In this document: positions 36,746-45,084 of the stretch, in pieces
Layout of the letters: the number at the start of each line of letters is the position of its first letter
Numbering within the stretch: the first letter of the stretch is position 1
NCBI GenBank assembly: GCA_036227345.1
Contig: CP109468.1
Span: forward strand, 6,076,001 to 6,140,000
Reading direction: 5' to 3'
Source of the DNA: Streptomyces sp. NBC_01463
GTDB lineage: Bacteria > Actinomycetota > Actinomycetes > Streptomycetales > Streptomycetaceae
Length of the DNA stretch: 64,000 bases
Position numbers and translations under genes: made by a program
Notes under the pieces: generated by a model
What the model was told of the DNA's origin: nothing
Seen by the model: only the letters and a program-made list of their open reading frames with translations
Databases searched by the model: none

Positions 36746-37369
36746 TCAGCGCACGCCGGTGAGGTGGGCGTACGCCACCACGTTGCCCTCGTACCCCGTC
36801 GACTCGGAGAATCCGCCGCCGCAGGTGATCAGCCGCAGCGAGGCGTGCTCCGAGGCCCCGTACACCCGCTGGTCGGGGAAGTCCTCGCTGTCGTAGACCT
36901 CGATCGCGTCGAGCGAGAAGACGGCGGTGCGGCCGTCCTGTCGCAGGACCTCGACCGTGCTGCCCTTCTTCATGGACCCCAGGTCGTAGAAGACCGACGG
37001 GCCCTGGGCGTTGTCCACATGACCGGCCACGATCGCCGTGCCCCTGGCGCCGGGCGGGGTGCCGTCCTTGTACCAGCCGACGATGTCGGTGTTCCCGGCC
37101 GGCGGTACGTCGAGGCTGCCGTCCGCCCCGAGCCCCAGCCGCATCATCGGGGCGTCCACCCGGATGCTGGGAATCCTGATGTGCACGGGCGCCGATGGCC
37201 GCAGCGGCTCGGCGACCGGGGAGCCGGACAGCAGTCCGGGCCCGGCGGCGAAGGCGTCGGCGGAGGACGGGGCCGGCGGGGTCAGCCGGGTGTCGGCGCC
37301 GTTCCGGACCAGCCAGAGACCGGCCAGCGCCGCGACGACGAGCAGCCAGCCCTTGGCCTTCTGGGACAC
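36746..37369 (-). CDS. Class F sortase
   Basis: A 207-residue membrane-anchored transpeptidase. One N-terminal helix (KGWLLVVAALAGLWLV) is followed by the sortase barrel with the catalytic His in IVAGHVDNAQGPSVF, the active-site Cys in LRLITCGGGFS, and a following Arg-less class F tail (YEGNVVAYAHLTGVR). The GTG at 37369 has GGAGG about 6 nt upstream. Class F sortases attach or process surface proteins in actinobacteria; the neighbouring secreted protein at 37488 is the obvious candidate partner. The gene is convergent with the TSUP gene, only 15 bp away. Confidence 0.88.
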   Translation of the reverse strand: MSQKAKGWLLVVAALAGLWLVRNGADTRLTPPAPSSADAFAAGPGLLSGSPVAEPLRPSAPVHIRIPSIRVDAPMMRLGLGADGSLDVPPAGNTDIVGWYKDGTPPGARGTAIVAGHVDNAQGPSVFYDLGSMKKGSTVEVLRQDGRTAVFSLDAIEVYDSEDFPDQRVYGASEHASLRLITCGGGFSESTGYEGNVVAYAHLTGVR

Positions 37370-37487
37370 GGTCGTCCTCCGGGTGACGGGGGCCGGACGG
37401 ACCGGCCCCGGACGAGAACGGTCCCGTCCCGGTGGCGCGGGGCCACCGGGACGGAAACCAGGCGGTACGGAGAGATGGAAGTCTCCG

Positions 37488-38285
37488 TCAGCTGTCGTCC
37501 TGCGTGCCGCTCGCCCGGCGACGCAGGAGCCAGGCTCCGCCGACGGCGGTCGCGGCGAGAACGCCGGCTCCCGCCGCGATCTGGGTGGTGTCCGGTCCGA
37601 CGCTGCCGCCGACACCGGTCTTCACGTGCCCCGTGGGTGCGGCCGAGGTGCGGTGGCCGGAGGGGGTCTCGTAGCCGTCGGGCGGGCTGGTGCGCCCGGG
37701 CGCGCTCGGCCGCTCCGAGGGGCGCGGCGGCTTGCTGCGGGCGGAGTCGTCCGCGAGGGAGGGCGCGTCCGGCACGAGAGCCGCACCGGACGCCTCGGCC
37801 TCGTCGAGCCCGGTGGAGTCGTACTCCTCGGTGTCGTACAGGTCCGACGGCAGACCGGCACCGGCCGGGGAGTCCTCGTCCGAGGACCCGGGAGCGCTGT
37901 CCGCGCCCGTGGTGCCCGCGGCCCTCACCTCGATCTCACCGGTGGCCTGCTTGCCGTTCTCGCAGGCCACGTCGATGCTGTACGGGCCCGGCTCGACATT
38001 GCCCGGCACCTTGAACGAACCGGCCAGGACCTCCTTGAGCGTGGCCGGGGCCAGCGCGAACTCGGAGGCGTCCAGGGCGCTCGCGTCACCGGTGGCGCCG
38101 GTGTCGCCGCCGCAGGCGGTGGTGTTCACGGTGACCGTCGCGCCCGGGGCGGCGCTCGCGGGAGTGATCTCCAGTGGCGCCGCTTCGTCCCCGTACGCGG
38201 ACGGGGCGGCGGCACTGAGGCCGAACGCGGCAGCGGCGAGGGCCGCGGCGGCGGTGCCGGTCACGAGGCGAGCAGGACTGCGCAT
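37488..38285 (-). CDS. Secreted, membrane-anchored surface protein next to sortase
   Basis: A 265-residue protein: Sec signal (MRSPARLVTGTAAAALAAAAFG with an APSAYG cleavage region), an Ig-like beta domain (residues about 35-125) with two cysteines (TTACGG, DVACENG), a long acidic then Pro/Ser-rich stalk, and a C-terminal helix AAGAGVLAATAVGGAWLL followed by RRR. This is the layout of wall- or membrane-anchored proteins, but no clear LPxTG motif is seen before the helix. ATG at 38285 follows GGAGG. The class F sortase gene follows after 118 bp. Confidence 0.75.
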   Translation of the reverse strand: MRSPARLVTGTAAAALAAAAFGLSAAAPSAYGDEAAPLEITPASAAPGATVTVNTTACGGDTGATGDASALDASEFALAPATLKEVLAGSFKVPGNVEPGPYSIDVACENGKQATGEIEVRAAGTTGADSAPGSSDEDSPAGAGLPSDLYDTEEYDSTGLDEAEASGAALVPDAPSLADDSARSKPPRPSERPSAPGRTSPPDGYETPSGHRTSAAPTGHVKTGVGGSVGPDTTQIAAGAGVLAATAVGGAWLLRRRASGTQDDS

Positions 38286-38667
38286 GGGGGTTCCTCCGAG
38301 CGGGGATGGCGCCGGGCTGGTGTGTCCTGGTTCCGAGCTAACGGCCGCCCCGCCACCCATGCCTGCTGACACCAAGTCAGCTTTCACCCGATCGGACCGG
38401 CGCCGCCTCCTTGCCACACCGCATGTGCGCAGGTCACGGCGGCGGTGACGGGGGAGGGGGGCCGTCCTTCGGTGTCCGGTGCCGATCGGGTGACGACCGC
38501 CGCGGGAAAAGTGGTGCACGTCACACGCATGACCCGCGCATCGCCGGGCACATGAAGCACACCCCCCACGGGACGGTGCGCACAGCCGCCCCCGGCCACC
38601 GCCTTCACCGGACCCGCCCCCCCTGGGTCCGGTGAAGGCGGTTCGTCCTGTGCCGGAGGGCGTCCCC
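38286..38667. other. 382-bp intergenic region with hairpin
   Basis: No gene is seen. The distal part holds the terminator at 38599-38641; the proximal part carries the promoter region of the surface protein, but no convincing -35/-10 pair was found. Confidence 0.5.
38599..38641. terminator. Terminator downstream of the DUF5990-like gene
   Basis: A perfect 17-bp stem (38599-38615 with 38625-38641) around a 9-nt C-rich loop, 27 bp beyond the stop of the minus-strand gene ending at 38668. Confidence 0.78.
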
Positions 38668-39159
38668 TCAGGCCGGAGCGGCGGACCAGCTGATGACGGG
38701 CGGCCTGACCCGGCCGCAGAGCGGCAGGCCCCTGTCGTCCGAGAGCGGCAGCCGGGCGGTGAGGTGCCCCGAGTGCACGGCCCGCTCCAGAACGGCTTCC
38801 TCGATGTCGGCGAACATCAGCTTGGCCCGCCGGAACATGGAGAACAGCCCGTCCGCGTCGACCGTGCCCCACGACAGGTACACGAATCTCCCGCCGAGCC
38901 GGTTCTGTACGTACGGCCCGCTCACCTCGACGCCGTCCGCCCCCGCGACGGCGGTGCACTCCAGGGTCCAGCGGACGGTGACGGAGTCGCCGGGGCGCAG
39001 ATCGAGAAGTTCGCCGGGCCGGTCCTTGCGCTGCACGCCCACGTGGATGTTCTCGCGGCCCGCGAAGTCGCCGCCGGGAGCGCAGGCGAGCCCGGGCAGT
39101 TGTGCCCCCTCGATGTGGATCTGCATGCGCGAGCGCGGCCCTTCGCTGGAGTTCTGCAT
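38668..39159 (-). CDS. DUF5990-like protein
   Basis: A protein of 163 residues from ATG 39159 (alternatives at 39174 and 39126). The core begins MQIHIEGAQLPG and includes NIHVGVQRKDRPGELLDL, GPYVQNRLGGRFVYLSWG and FRRAKLMFADI. These segments match my memory of DUF5990, an uncharacterised actinobacterial family. There is no signal peptide or membrane helix. Function unknown. The next gene upstream (aminotransferase IV) is 46 bp away on the same strand and could be co-transcribed. Confidence 0.62.
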   Translation of the reverse strand: MQNSSEGPRSRMQIHIEGAQLPGLACAPGGDFAGRENIHVGVQRKDRPGELLDLRPGDSVTVRWTLECTAVAGADGVEVSGPYVQNRLGGRFVYLSWGTVDADGLFSMFRRAKLMFADIEEAVLERAVHSGHLTARLPLSDDRGLPLCGRVRPPVISWSAAPA

Positions 39160-39205
39160 GGGTCCATGGTCCACCCCCGCGGCGGCCCGCCGGGTGTCCG
39201 GGCGG

Positions 39206-40006
39206 TCAGACGGTGTCCCAGGGGGCGGCCTCGTACGCGGCGCCGAGCCGCTTCATCAGCTCCTCGTCGACCGTGAACACCGTGTCGTCGATCCGGGCGA
39301 CCGGTGCCATGCCCTGCGAGTTGGTGACGAACGCCGAGCGGTAGGCCGCCAGTCCGTCCTTCGTCACCGGCCGGCGCAGCGAGCGCACGCCCGTGCCCGG
39401 CAGCTCCCGCTCCAGCAGCGCCATGGTGATGCCCAGCAGTGCGGGGGCCTGCGGCCAGATCACCGAAGTGCCGTCCCAGAAACCGATGTTGGTGATGGAG
39501 CCCTCGGTCACCGCACCGTCCGGCAGGGTCAGCAGCGCATCGTCGAAACCCGCCCGGCGGGCGAGATCCCCGTAGTACATCTGCCCGAAGTCCCCGGGGC
39601 GCTTGAGGTGCGGCGCGGTGCGCGCGTACGGGACGGACATCAGACTCCGCGGCTCGGACGTCATCCGGGCCGGCTCGCGCACCGTGACCATCACGGTCGT
39701 CCCGGTGGCGCCCGGCGGCCTCGTCCCGACCACCCGCACCGAGGCGTCCGCCACCCCCGCGCCCCGCAGCGCGTGCCGGACGAGCTCACGCACCGGGCCG
39801 CCGTCCAGGGGGAGTTCGAAGAGCTCCCGGTTCGCGGAGCCGAGCCGCTCCAGATGCAGGTCCAGGCCGCGCACCCGGCCGTCCCTGATCTGCATCGCCG
39901 TGAAATGGCCGTAGGGGAAGAGGGCGGCCGTCCGCAGATCGTCCTCGGTGGCCGGACGCCCGTCGAACTCGGCGTACGGGAACGCCGCCGCTGCTGGATT
40001 CGTCAT
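39206..40006 (-). CDS. Class IV aminotransferase
   Basis: A 266-residue PLP enzyme of the fold type IV family, which includes aminodeoxychorismate lyase and branched-chain or D-amino acid aminotransferases. DLHLERLGSANRELFEL, the PLP-phosphate-binding GAVTEGSITNIGFWDG with the family Glu, and a C-terminal LRRPVTKDGLAAYRSAFVTNSQGM are seen. The PLP lysine is expected in the APHLKRPGDFGQMYYG region. The exact substrate is unclear. ATG 40006 stands 7 nt after TACGGT (40019-40014, minus strand), without RBS, suggesting a leaderless transcript. Confidence 0.85.
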   Translation of the reverse strand: MTNPAAAAFPYAEFDGRPATEDDLRTAALFPYGHFTAMQIRDGRVRGLDLHLERLGSANRELFELPLDGGPVRELVRHALRGAGVADASVRVVGTRPPGATGTTVMVTVREPARMTSEPRSLMSVPYARTAPHLKRPGDFGQMYYGDLARRAGFDDALLTLPDGAVTEGSITNIGFWDGTSVIWPQAPALLGITMALLERELPGTGVRSLRRPVTKDGLAAYRSAFVTNSQGMAPVARIDDTVFTVDEELMKRLGAAYEAAPWDTV

Positions 40007-40046
40007 GCCGTCCACCGTATGCCGACCCGCGCGCGAGGCGGGCCGC

Positions 40047-40083
40047 TTGACCTCAAGCGCGGTTGATGTACGAGCCTCTTGCC
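40047..40083 (+). promoter_or_regulatory. SoxR-type operator/promoter of the FMN reductase
   Basis: TTGACC (-35, 40047-40052) and GAGCCT (-10, 40072-40077) are separated by 19 bp, the long spacer of MerR-family promoters. Between them ACCTCAAGC and GCGGTTGATGT form an imperfect dyad matching SoxR half-sites (CCTCAAG...CTTGAGG) at most positions. The predicted start is at the ATG 40084. Confidence 0.7.
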
Positions 40084-40707
40084 ATGGACCTCACCACTGC
40101 CGCAACCACGGCCACCGCTCTGTCCGCGACCGCCCCGCTGAAGGTCGCGGTCATCCTCGCCAGCAACCGCGAGGGCCGGTTCGCGCCCGTCGTCGCCGAC
40201 TGGTTCCGCTCCCGCACCGACGAGCGTCCCGACATCGCGACCGACCTGGTCGACGTCGCCGCGCTCGAACTCCCGACCGCGCTCTCCTACCGGCCCGGCC
40301 CCGAGGACCAGGCCCTGCTGGCGGAGGTCTCGGGACGGCTGGCGGACGCCGACGCCTTCGTCGTCATCACCCCGGAGTACAACCACTCCTACCCGGCCCC
40401 GCTCAAGAACCTCATCGACTGGCACCGCGCCGAATGGCAGGCCAAGCCCGTCGCCTTCGTCTCCTACGGCGGGGTCTCCGGAGGGCTGCGCGCGGTCGAG
40501 CACCTGCGGCAGGTCTTCGCCGAACTGCACACCGTCTCGATCCGCGACACCGTCTCCTTCCACAACGCCGGCGCCCTCTTCGACGACGAGGGCCGGCACA
40601 AGGACCCGGCGGGCCCCGACGCCGCGGCGAAGACGCTCCTCGACCAGCTGGTCTGGTGGGGCCGGGCACTGCGGGACGCGAAGGCGGTCCATCCGTACGG
40701 CGGCTGA
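40084..40707 (+). CDS. NADPH-dependent FMN reductase, likely SoxR-regulated
   Basis: A 207-residue flavodoxin-like reductase. The FMN phosphate loop LASNREGRFAPVVADWF and the flavin-contacting ITPEYNHSYPAPLKNLIDW and VSYGGVSGGLRAVEHLR segments are clear. The enzyme reduces flavins or quinones with NADPH. The ATG at 40084 has no RBS and begins directly after a promoter carrying a SoxR-like operator, so it is probably induced by redox-active compounds, as SoxR targets of Streptomyces coelicolor are. An in-frame upstream ATG at 40063 would lie inside the operator and is rejected. Confidence 0.88.
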   Translation: MDLTTAATTATALSATAPLKVAVILASNREGRFAPVVADWFRSRTDERPDIATDLVDVAALELPTALSYRPGPEDQALLAEVSGRLADADAFVVITPEYNHSYPAPLKNLIDWHRAEWQAKPVAFVSYGGVSGGLRAVEHLRQVFAELHTVSIRDTVSFHNAGALFDDEGRHKDPAGPDAAAKTLLDQLVWWGRALRDAKAVHPYGG

Positions 40708-40721
40708 CTGCGCATCGGGAC

Positions 40722-40747
40722 GCTCTGCCCGACAATCGGGGCAGAGC
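40722..40747. terminator. Hairpin between the FMN reductase and cutA
   Basis: GCTCTGCCC (40722-40730) pairs with GGGCAGAGC (40739-40747) around an 8-nt loop containing GACAAT. It lies 15 bp after the reductase stop and 26 bp before cutA, so it may end the first transcript or shape the cutA leader. Confidence 0.5.
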
Positions 40748-40772
40748 CCCGACGACCGCGAGGAGACCGACG

Positions 40773-41111
40773 GTGACACCGCCCGCATGGCTGACCGTGC
40801 TGACCACGACGGACAGCGAGGAGAAGGCCCAGCTGCTGGCGCAGGGCGCGGTGGAGGCGAGGCTCGCCGCCTGCGTGCAGATCTCCGCACCCGTCACCTC
40901 GGTCTACCGGTGGCAGAACGCCATCGAGACCACCGAGGAGTGGCAGCTCTTCCTCAAGACGACGGCCGAGCGGTACGAGGAGCTGGAGGCCTACCTCCAG
41001 GAGACGCACGACTACGACACCCCGGAGATCATCGCCCTGCCGGTGGTCCGGGGCAGCGCCCGCTACCTCGGCTGGGTCTCGGCGGAGACGGCCCCGGTCA
41101 CCTCGCTCTGA
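40773..41111 (+). CDS. cutA: Divalent-cation tolerance protein CutA
   Basis: A 112-residue trimeric ferredoxin-like protein: WLTVLTTTDSEEKAQLLAQ, VEARLAACVQISAPVTSVYRW, EEWQLFLKTTAERYEELEAYLQ and the YDTPEIIALPVVRGSARYLGW signature. CutA is associated with copper and divalent-cation tolerance, but its biochemical role is unsettled. The GTG at 40773 is backed by GAGGAG at 40760-40765 (spacing 7). The last 49 bp overlap the 3' end of the convergent nitrate reductase gene. Confidence 0.93.
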   Translation: MTPPAWLTVLTTTDSEEKAQLLAQGAVEARLAACVQISAPVTSVYRWQNAIETTEEWQLFLKTTAERYEELEAYLQETHDYDTPEIIALPVVRGSARYLGWVSAETAPVTSL

Positions 41112-43225
41112 GCGGTGACGGGGGCGGTGACGGGGGCGGTGGCCAGAGCCTCCAGCCGCACCGCGCACACCTTGAACTCCGGCATCCGCGACACCGGGTC
41201 GAGCGCCGGATTGGTCAGGGTGTTGGCCCTGCCCTCACCCGCCCAGTGGAACGGCATGAACACGGTGTCCTGCCGGATCGTCCCGGTGATCCGCGCGGGC
41301 GCCACCGCCCGGCCCCGGCGTGAGGTGACCGCGACCGGATCGCCCTCGGCCACCCCGATCCGCTCCGCGAGCCGCGGATGGAGCTCCACGAAGGGGCCCG
41401 GGGCCGCGGCGTTCAGCTCCGCCACCCGGCGGGTCTGCGCCCCCGACTGGTACTGGGCGACGACCCGGCCCGTGGTCAGCACCACCGGGTACTCCGCGTC
41501 CGTCTCCTCCGCGGCCGGCCGGTGCGTCACGGGAACGAACCGGGCCCGCCCGTCGTCCGTCGCGAACCGGTCGAGGAACAGCCGCGGCGTACCGGCGTGC
41601 GCGGTGTCCGGGCACGGCCAGAACACCCCGTCCTCGGCCGCGATCCGCTCGTACGTGATGCCCGCGTAGTCCGCGGGGCCGCCCGCCGAGGCCCGCCGCA
41701 GCTCGTCGAAGACCTCCTCCGGGGCGGCCGGGAAACCCTTCCCGTGGCCGAGGAGGGCGGCCAGCCCGTTCAGCACCTCCAGATCACTGCGCACGCCGTC
41801 GGGCGCCTCGACCGCGCGCCGGCGCAGCAGCACCCTGCCCTCCAGACTGGTGGTCGTCCCGGTCTCCTCGGCCCACTGCGTCACCGGCAGCACCACATCG
41901 GCCAGGGCGGCCGTCTCCGACAGCACCACATCGGCGACCGCGAGGAAGTCCAGCGACCGCAGCCGCTCCTCCACATGCCCCGCGTGCGGCGCCGACACCA
42001 CCGGGTTCGACCCCATCACCAGCAGCGCCCGCACATCGGTGCCCAGTGCGTCCAGCAGCTCGTAGGCGCTGCGCCCCGGCCCCGGCAGCGAGTCGGGGTC
42101 GACTCCCCACACCCCGGCGACATGGCGGCGCGCCGCCGGATCGGTGAGCTTGCGGTAGCCGGGCAGCTGATCGGCCTTCTGGCCGTGCTCGCGGCCGCCC
42201 TGGCCGTTGCCCTGCCCGGTCAGACAGCCGTAGCCGGACAGCGGACGGCCCGCGCGCCCGGTGGCCAGCGCGAAGTTGATCCAGGCGCCGACCGTGTCCG
42301 TGCCCTTCGCCTGCTGCTCGGGTCCGCGCGCGGTCAGCACCATGCCGCTCGGCGCGTCACAGAACAGCTCCACGGCCGTCCGCAGCTGCGGCACCGGAAC
42401 CCCCGTCAGCCGCTCCACCAGCTCCGGCCAGTGGGCCATCACCCCGGCCCGCGCCTCGTCCCAGCCGCTGGTGCGCTCCCGGACGAACTCCTCGTCCACC
42501 CGCCCCTGCGCCACCACCAGGTGCAGCATGCCGAGCGCCAGCGCCAGATCGGTGCCGGGCCTGGGCGCCAGATGGAGGTCCGCCTGCTCGGCGGTCCGGG
42601 TGCGGCGCGGGTCGATGACGATCAGCCGGCCGCCGTTCTCGCGCAGCTCGGTCAGATAGCGCAGCGCGGGCGGCATCGTCTCCGCGAGGTTGGAACCCAC
42701 CAGGATCACGCACCCGGTGCGCGGGATGTCCTCCAGCGGGAACGGCAGCCCGCGGTCGAGCCCGAAGGCCCGCTGGTGCGCGGCGGCCGCCGACGACATG
42801 CAGAACCGTCCGTTGTAGTCGATCTGCGAGGTGCCGAGCACCACCCGGGCGAACTTCCCGAGTGCGTACGCCTTCTCGTTGGTCAGCCCGCCGCCGCCGA
42901 ACACCCCGACCGCGTCGGCCCCGTGCCGTGCGCGCGTCCCCCGCATCCCGTCGGCGATCCGGGCCAGCGCCTCGTCCCACCCGGCCGGCTCCAGCCGCCC
43001 GCTCACCGCATCGCGTACCAGCGGCCCGGTCAGCCGTACGGCCGAGGAGAGCACGGCGGGCGCCGACCGGCCCTTGCCGCAGAGCGCGCCCCGGTTCACC
43101 GGGAAGGAGGTGCGCTCCTCCACCTCGACGACCGCGTCACCGGCGGCCGGGCGCAGGTTCATGCCGCACTGCAGCGCGCAGTACGGGCAGTGGGTCGCGG
43201 TGGCGGCGGCCGGGGTGCTGGTCAT
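41063..43225 (-). CDS. nasA: Assimilatory nitrate reductase catalytic subunit
   Basis: A 720-residue molybdopterin oxidoreductase. The N-terminal [4Fe-4S] ligands lie in HCPYCALQCGM (C-x2-C-x3-C) with the fourth in GALCGKG. The MGD-binding core follows (DYNGRFCMSSAAAAHQRAFG, VILVGSNLAETMP, VIDPRRTRTAEQAD), then the C-terminal MGD-binding domain with VLTTGRVVAQYQSGAQTR. It reduces nitrate to nitrite for NirBD. The C-terminal APVTAPVTAQSEVTG tail comes from a 12-bp repeat and overlaps cutA by 49 bp. Upstream GTAAC sites 22 bp apart suggest GlnR control. Confidence 0.93.
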   Translation of the reverse strand: MTSTPAAATATHCPYCALQCGMNLRPAAGDAVVEVEERTSFPVNRGALCGKGRSAPAVLSSAVRLTGPLVRDAVSGRLEPAGWDEALARIADGMRGTRARHGADAVGVFGGGGLTNEKAYALGKFARVVLGTSQIDYNGRFCMSSAAAAHQRAFGLDRGLPFPLEDIPRTGCVILVGSNLAETMPPALRYLTELRENGGRLIVIDPRRTRTAEQADLHLAPRPGTDLALALGMLHLVVAQGRVDEEFVRERTSGWDEARAGVMAHWPELVERLTGVPVPQLRTAVELFCDAPSGMVLTARGPEQQAKGTDTVGAWINFALATGRAGRPLSGYGCLTGQGNGQGGREHGQKADQLPGYRKLTDPAARRHVAGVWGVDPDSLPGPGRSAYELLDALGTDVRALLVMGSNPVVSAPHAGHVEERLRSLDFLAVADVVLSETAALADVVLPVTQWAEETGTTTSLEGRVLLRRRAVEAPDGVRSDLEVLNGLAALLGHGKGFPAAPEEVFDELRRASAGGPADYAGITYERIAAEDGVFWPCPDTAHAGTPRLFLDRFATDDGRARFVPVTHRPAAEETDAEYPVVLTTGRVVAQYQSGAQTRRVAELNAAAPGPFVELHPRLAERIGVAEGDPVAVTSRRGRAVAPARITGTIRQDTVFMPFHWAGEGRANTLTNPALDPVSRMPEFKVCAVRLEALATAPVTAPVTAQSEVTGAVSAETQPR

Positions 43226-43247
43226 GCCCCCAGCCTGCGAGCCGGGT

Positions 43248-43274
43248 GTTACACGGACGCCCGCTCCCGGTTAC
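43248..43274 (-). promoter_or_regulatory. GlnR-type GTAAC pair before the nitrate reductase gene
   Basis: Minus-strand GTAAC occurs at 43274-43270 and 43252-43248, exactly 22 bp apart. The second lies in GTGTAACACCC, and the nir promoter has the related GGGTAACACCC at the same type of position. The intervening b-sites are poor. Confidence 0.5.
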
Positions 43275-43333
43275 ACCGCCGGTACGCGCACCTCAGCCCG
43301 CCCGGCACCCGGCGGTGAGGTGCGGCCGCACGG

Positions 43334-44065
43334 TCACCGGGCGGCCTCGGCGAGGGCCCGCGTCACGCCCGTCTCCCGCGGCCCCAGGAAGTGCGGGTCC
43401 GGGGTGAACAGGGCGTCCAGGGCCGCCTTCCCCGCCGCGAACACCTCCCGGGTGCCGCCGTAGTACCAGGTCACATCGTGTACGGCGTCGACCCCGACGC
43501 CGTACGCGTCGATGCCCGCCGCCCGGCACAGCGCGATCGCGCGCCGGATGTGGAAGCCCTGGCTCACCAGCACCGCCCGGTCCACCCCGAAGATCTTCCT
43601 GGCCCGCACGCACGAGTCCCAGGTGTCGAAGCCGGCGAAGTCGCTGACGATCCTGGTGTCCGGCACGCCGTGCGCGACGAGGAAGGTGCGCATCGCGTCC
43701 GGCTCGTCGTACTCCTTCCGGCTGTTGTCACCGGTCACCAGCACGACCTTCACCTTCCCGTCCCGGTAGAGCCCGGCCGCGGTCCGCAGCCGGTTCGCGA
43801 GGTACGGGGACGGCTTCCCGTCCCACAGCCCCGCCCCGAACACCACCGCGACCTGCTGCGCGGGCACGTCCGCCGCGGTCCTGACCCGGGCGTCCGCGAC
43901 CGTGTGCATCCAGGTGGCCGGAGCCAGCGCCAGCACACAGGCGGCCATCACGCCCTGCACGGCCCGCCGCCGCCCCCGCCGGGTCCGCGGCAGCCGCGGC
44001 CGCAACCGGGCGGCCTTCCGCAGCCGCGCCAGCACCGCCCCTCCGCTCCGTGGCCTCAGCCGCAT
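43334..44065 (-). CDS. SanA/YdcF-like (DUF218) membrane protein
   Basis: A 243-residue protein. After an Arg-rich N-terminus (about 35 residues) comes one helix, AVQGVMAACVLALAPATWM, then an extracytoplasmic DUF218 domain: AVVFGAGLWDGKPSPYLANRLRTA, VVLVTGDNSRKEYDE and FHIRRAIALCRAAGIDAYGV. SanA homologues affect envelope barrier function (vancomycin exclusion in E. coli). The ATG at 44065 is chosen; ATG 44077 is four codons upstream. It is divergent from the HAD gene. Confidence 0.85.
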   Translation of the reverse strand: MRLRPRSGGAVLARLRKAARLRPRLPRTRRGRRRAVQGVMAACVLALAPATWMHTVADARVRTAADVPAQQVAVVFGAGLWDGKPSPYLANRLRTAAGLYRDGKVKVVLVTGDNSRKEYDEPDAMRTFLVAHGVPDTRIVSDFAGFDTWDSCVRARKIFGVDRAVLVSQGFHIRRAIALCRAAGIDAYGVGVDAVHDVTWYYGGTREVFAAGKAALDALFTPDPHFLGPRETGVTRALAEAAR

Positions 44066-44164
44066 CGGAGCCCCCATCCCTTTTGTCGTGTCGTACCGTC
44101 CCCCTCGCTTGACGAGCAGACGGCCGAAACGGTTCTCCGCCAGGGCTGTCGGTAGCATCGGCCG

Positions 44165-44995
44165 ATGTTGCTTCCCCGGCTGATCGCGTCCGATCTGGAC
44201 GGCACCCTGCTCCGTAACGACGGCACCCTCTCGCCGCGCACCCTGAGAGCCCTGCGCACGGCGGAGGACGCCGGCGCGGAGATCGTCATCGTCACCGCGA
44301 GGCCGCCCCGCTTCGTCGACCGGCTCGCCGAGGCCACCGGCCTGCTGGGCACCGCGGTGTGCAGCAACGGCGCCCTCGTCTACGACATCGCGACCCGCAC
44401 CGTCGTCTCCTCCCGCGTCCTGCCCCTCACCACCGCCCAGCGGGTCGCCACCGCAATCGCCGCCGTGATCCCCGGGATCGGCTTCGCCCTGGAGACCGGC
44501 AACCAGGTGCTGTACGAACCCGCCTACCGGCTGCGCATGTCCGAGGACGTCGGCGCCGAACTCCCCGTCCCCTCCCTCGCCGACCTGTGGCTGACCGAGG
44601 CCCCCGTCACCAAGCTGCTCGCCTGGTCGGACCGGCTCGACGCCGACACCCTGCTGGCCGCCGTCCGGCAGGGCGCGGGCGACGAGGTGCAGCTCACCCA
44701 CTCGGGCGGGCGCGGCCTGCTGGAGATCAGCGCGCCGGGCGTCACCAAGGCCGGCACCCTGGCAGCGCTCTGCGCCGGGCGGGGCATCGAAGCCGGCGAG
44801 GTCATCGCCTTCGGCGACATGCCCAACGACCTCACCGTCCTCGCCTGGGCCGGAACCGGCTACGCCATGGCCAACGCCCACCCGGCCGTGCTCGCCGCCG
44901 TGCCGGTGCACACCGCCACCAACGAGGAGGACGGGGTCGCCGACGTCATCGAGCGGCTCTTCGCCTCGCGGGTACGGCCCGAACCCGCGACCTGA
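44165..44995 (+). CDS. Cof-type HAD phosphatase
   Basis: A 276-residue HAD hydrolase of the C2 cap (Cof) type. Motif I is LIASDLDGTLL (nucleophile Asp), motif II IVIVTARPP, motif III lysine in GVTKAGTLAAL, and motif IV VIAFGDMPNDLTVL. Such enzymes dephosphorylate sugar phosphates or FMN/PLP; the substrate is unknown. The ATG at 44165 lies 6 nt after TAGCAT (44153-44158) without an RBS, so the mRNA is probably leaderless. Confidence 0.9.
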   Translation: MLLPRLIASDLDGTLLRNDGTLSPRTLRALRTAEDAGAEIVIVTARPPRFVDRLAEATGLLGTAVCSNGALVYDIATRTVVSSRVLPLTTAQRVATAIAAVIPGIGFALETGNQVLYEPAYRLRMSEDVGAELPVPSLADLWLTEAPVTKLLAWSDRLDADTLLAAVRQGAGDEVQLTHSGGRGLLEISAPGVTKAGTLAALCAGRGIEAGEVIAFGDMPNDLTVLAWAGTGYAMANAHPAVLAAVPVHTATNEEDGVADVIERLFASRVRPEPAT

Positions 44996-45084
44996 CAGCG
45001 GCCAGGAGCCGCCGGTGAGGCGGCGGAAAACGCCCGTGACCGGCGCGCAACGAGGCGGCAACCTGCACCCGGCACCATCGGTCC

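Noticed and set aside
40063..40083. Upstream in-frame ATG for the FMN reductase
   Set aside because: It lies inside the promoter and SoxR-like operator, before the predicted transcription start.
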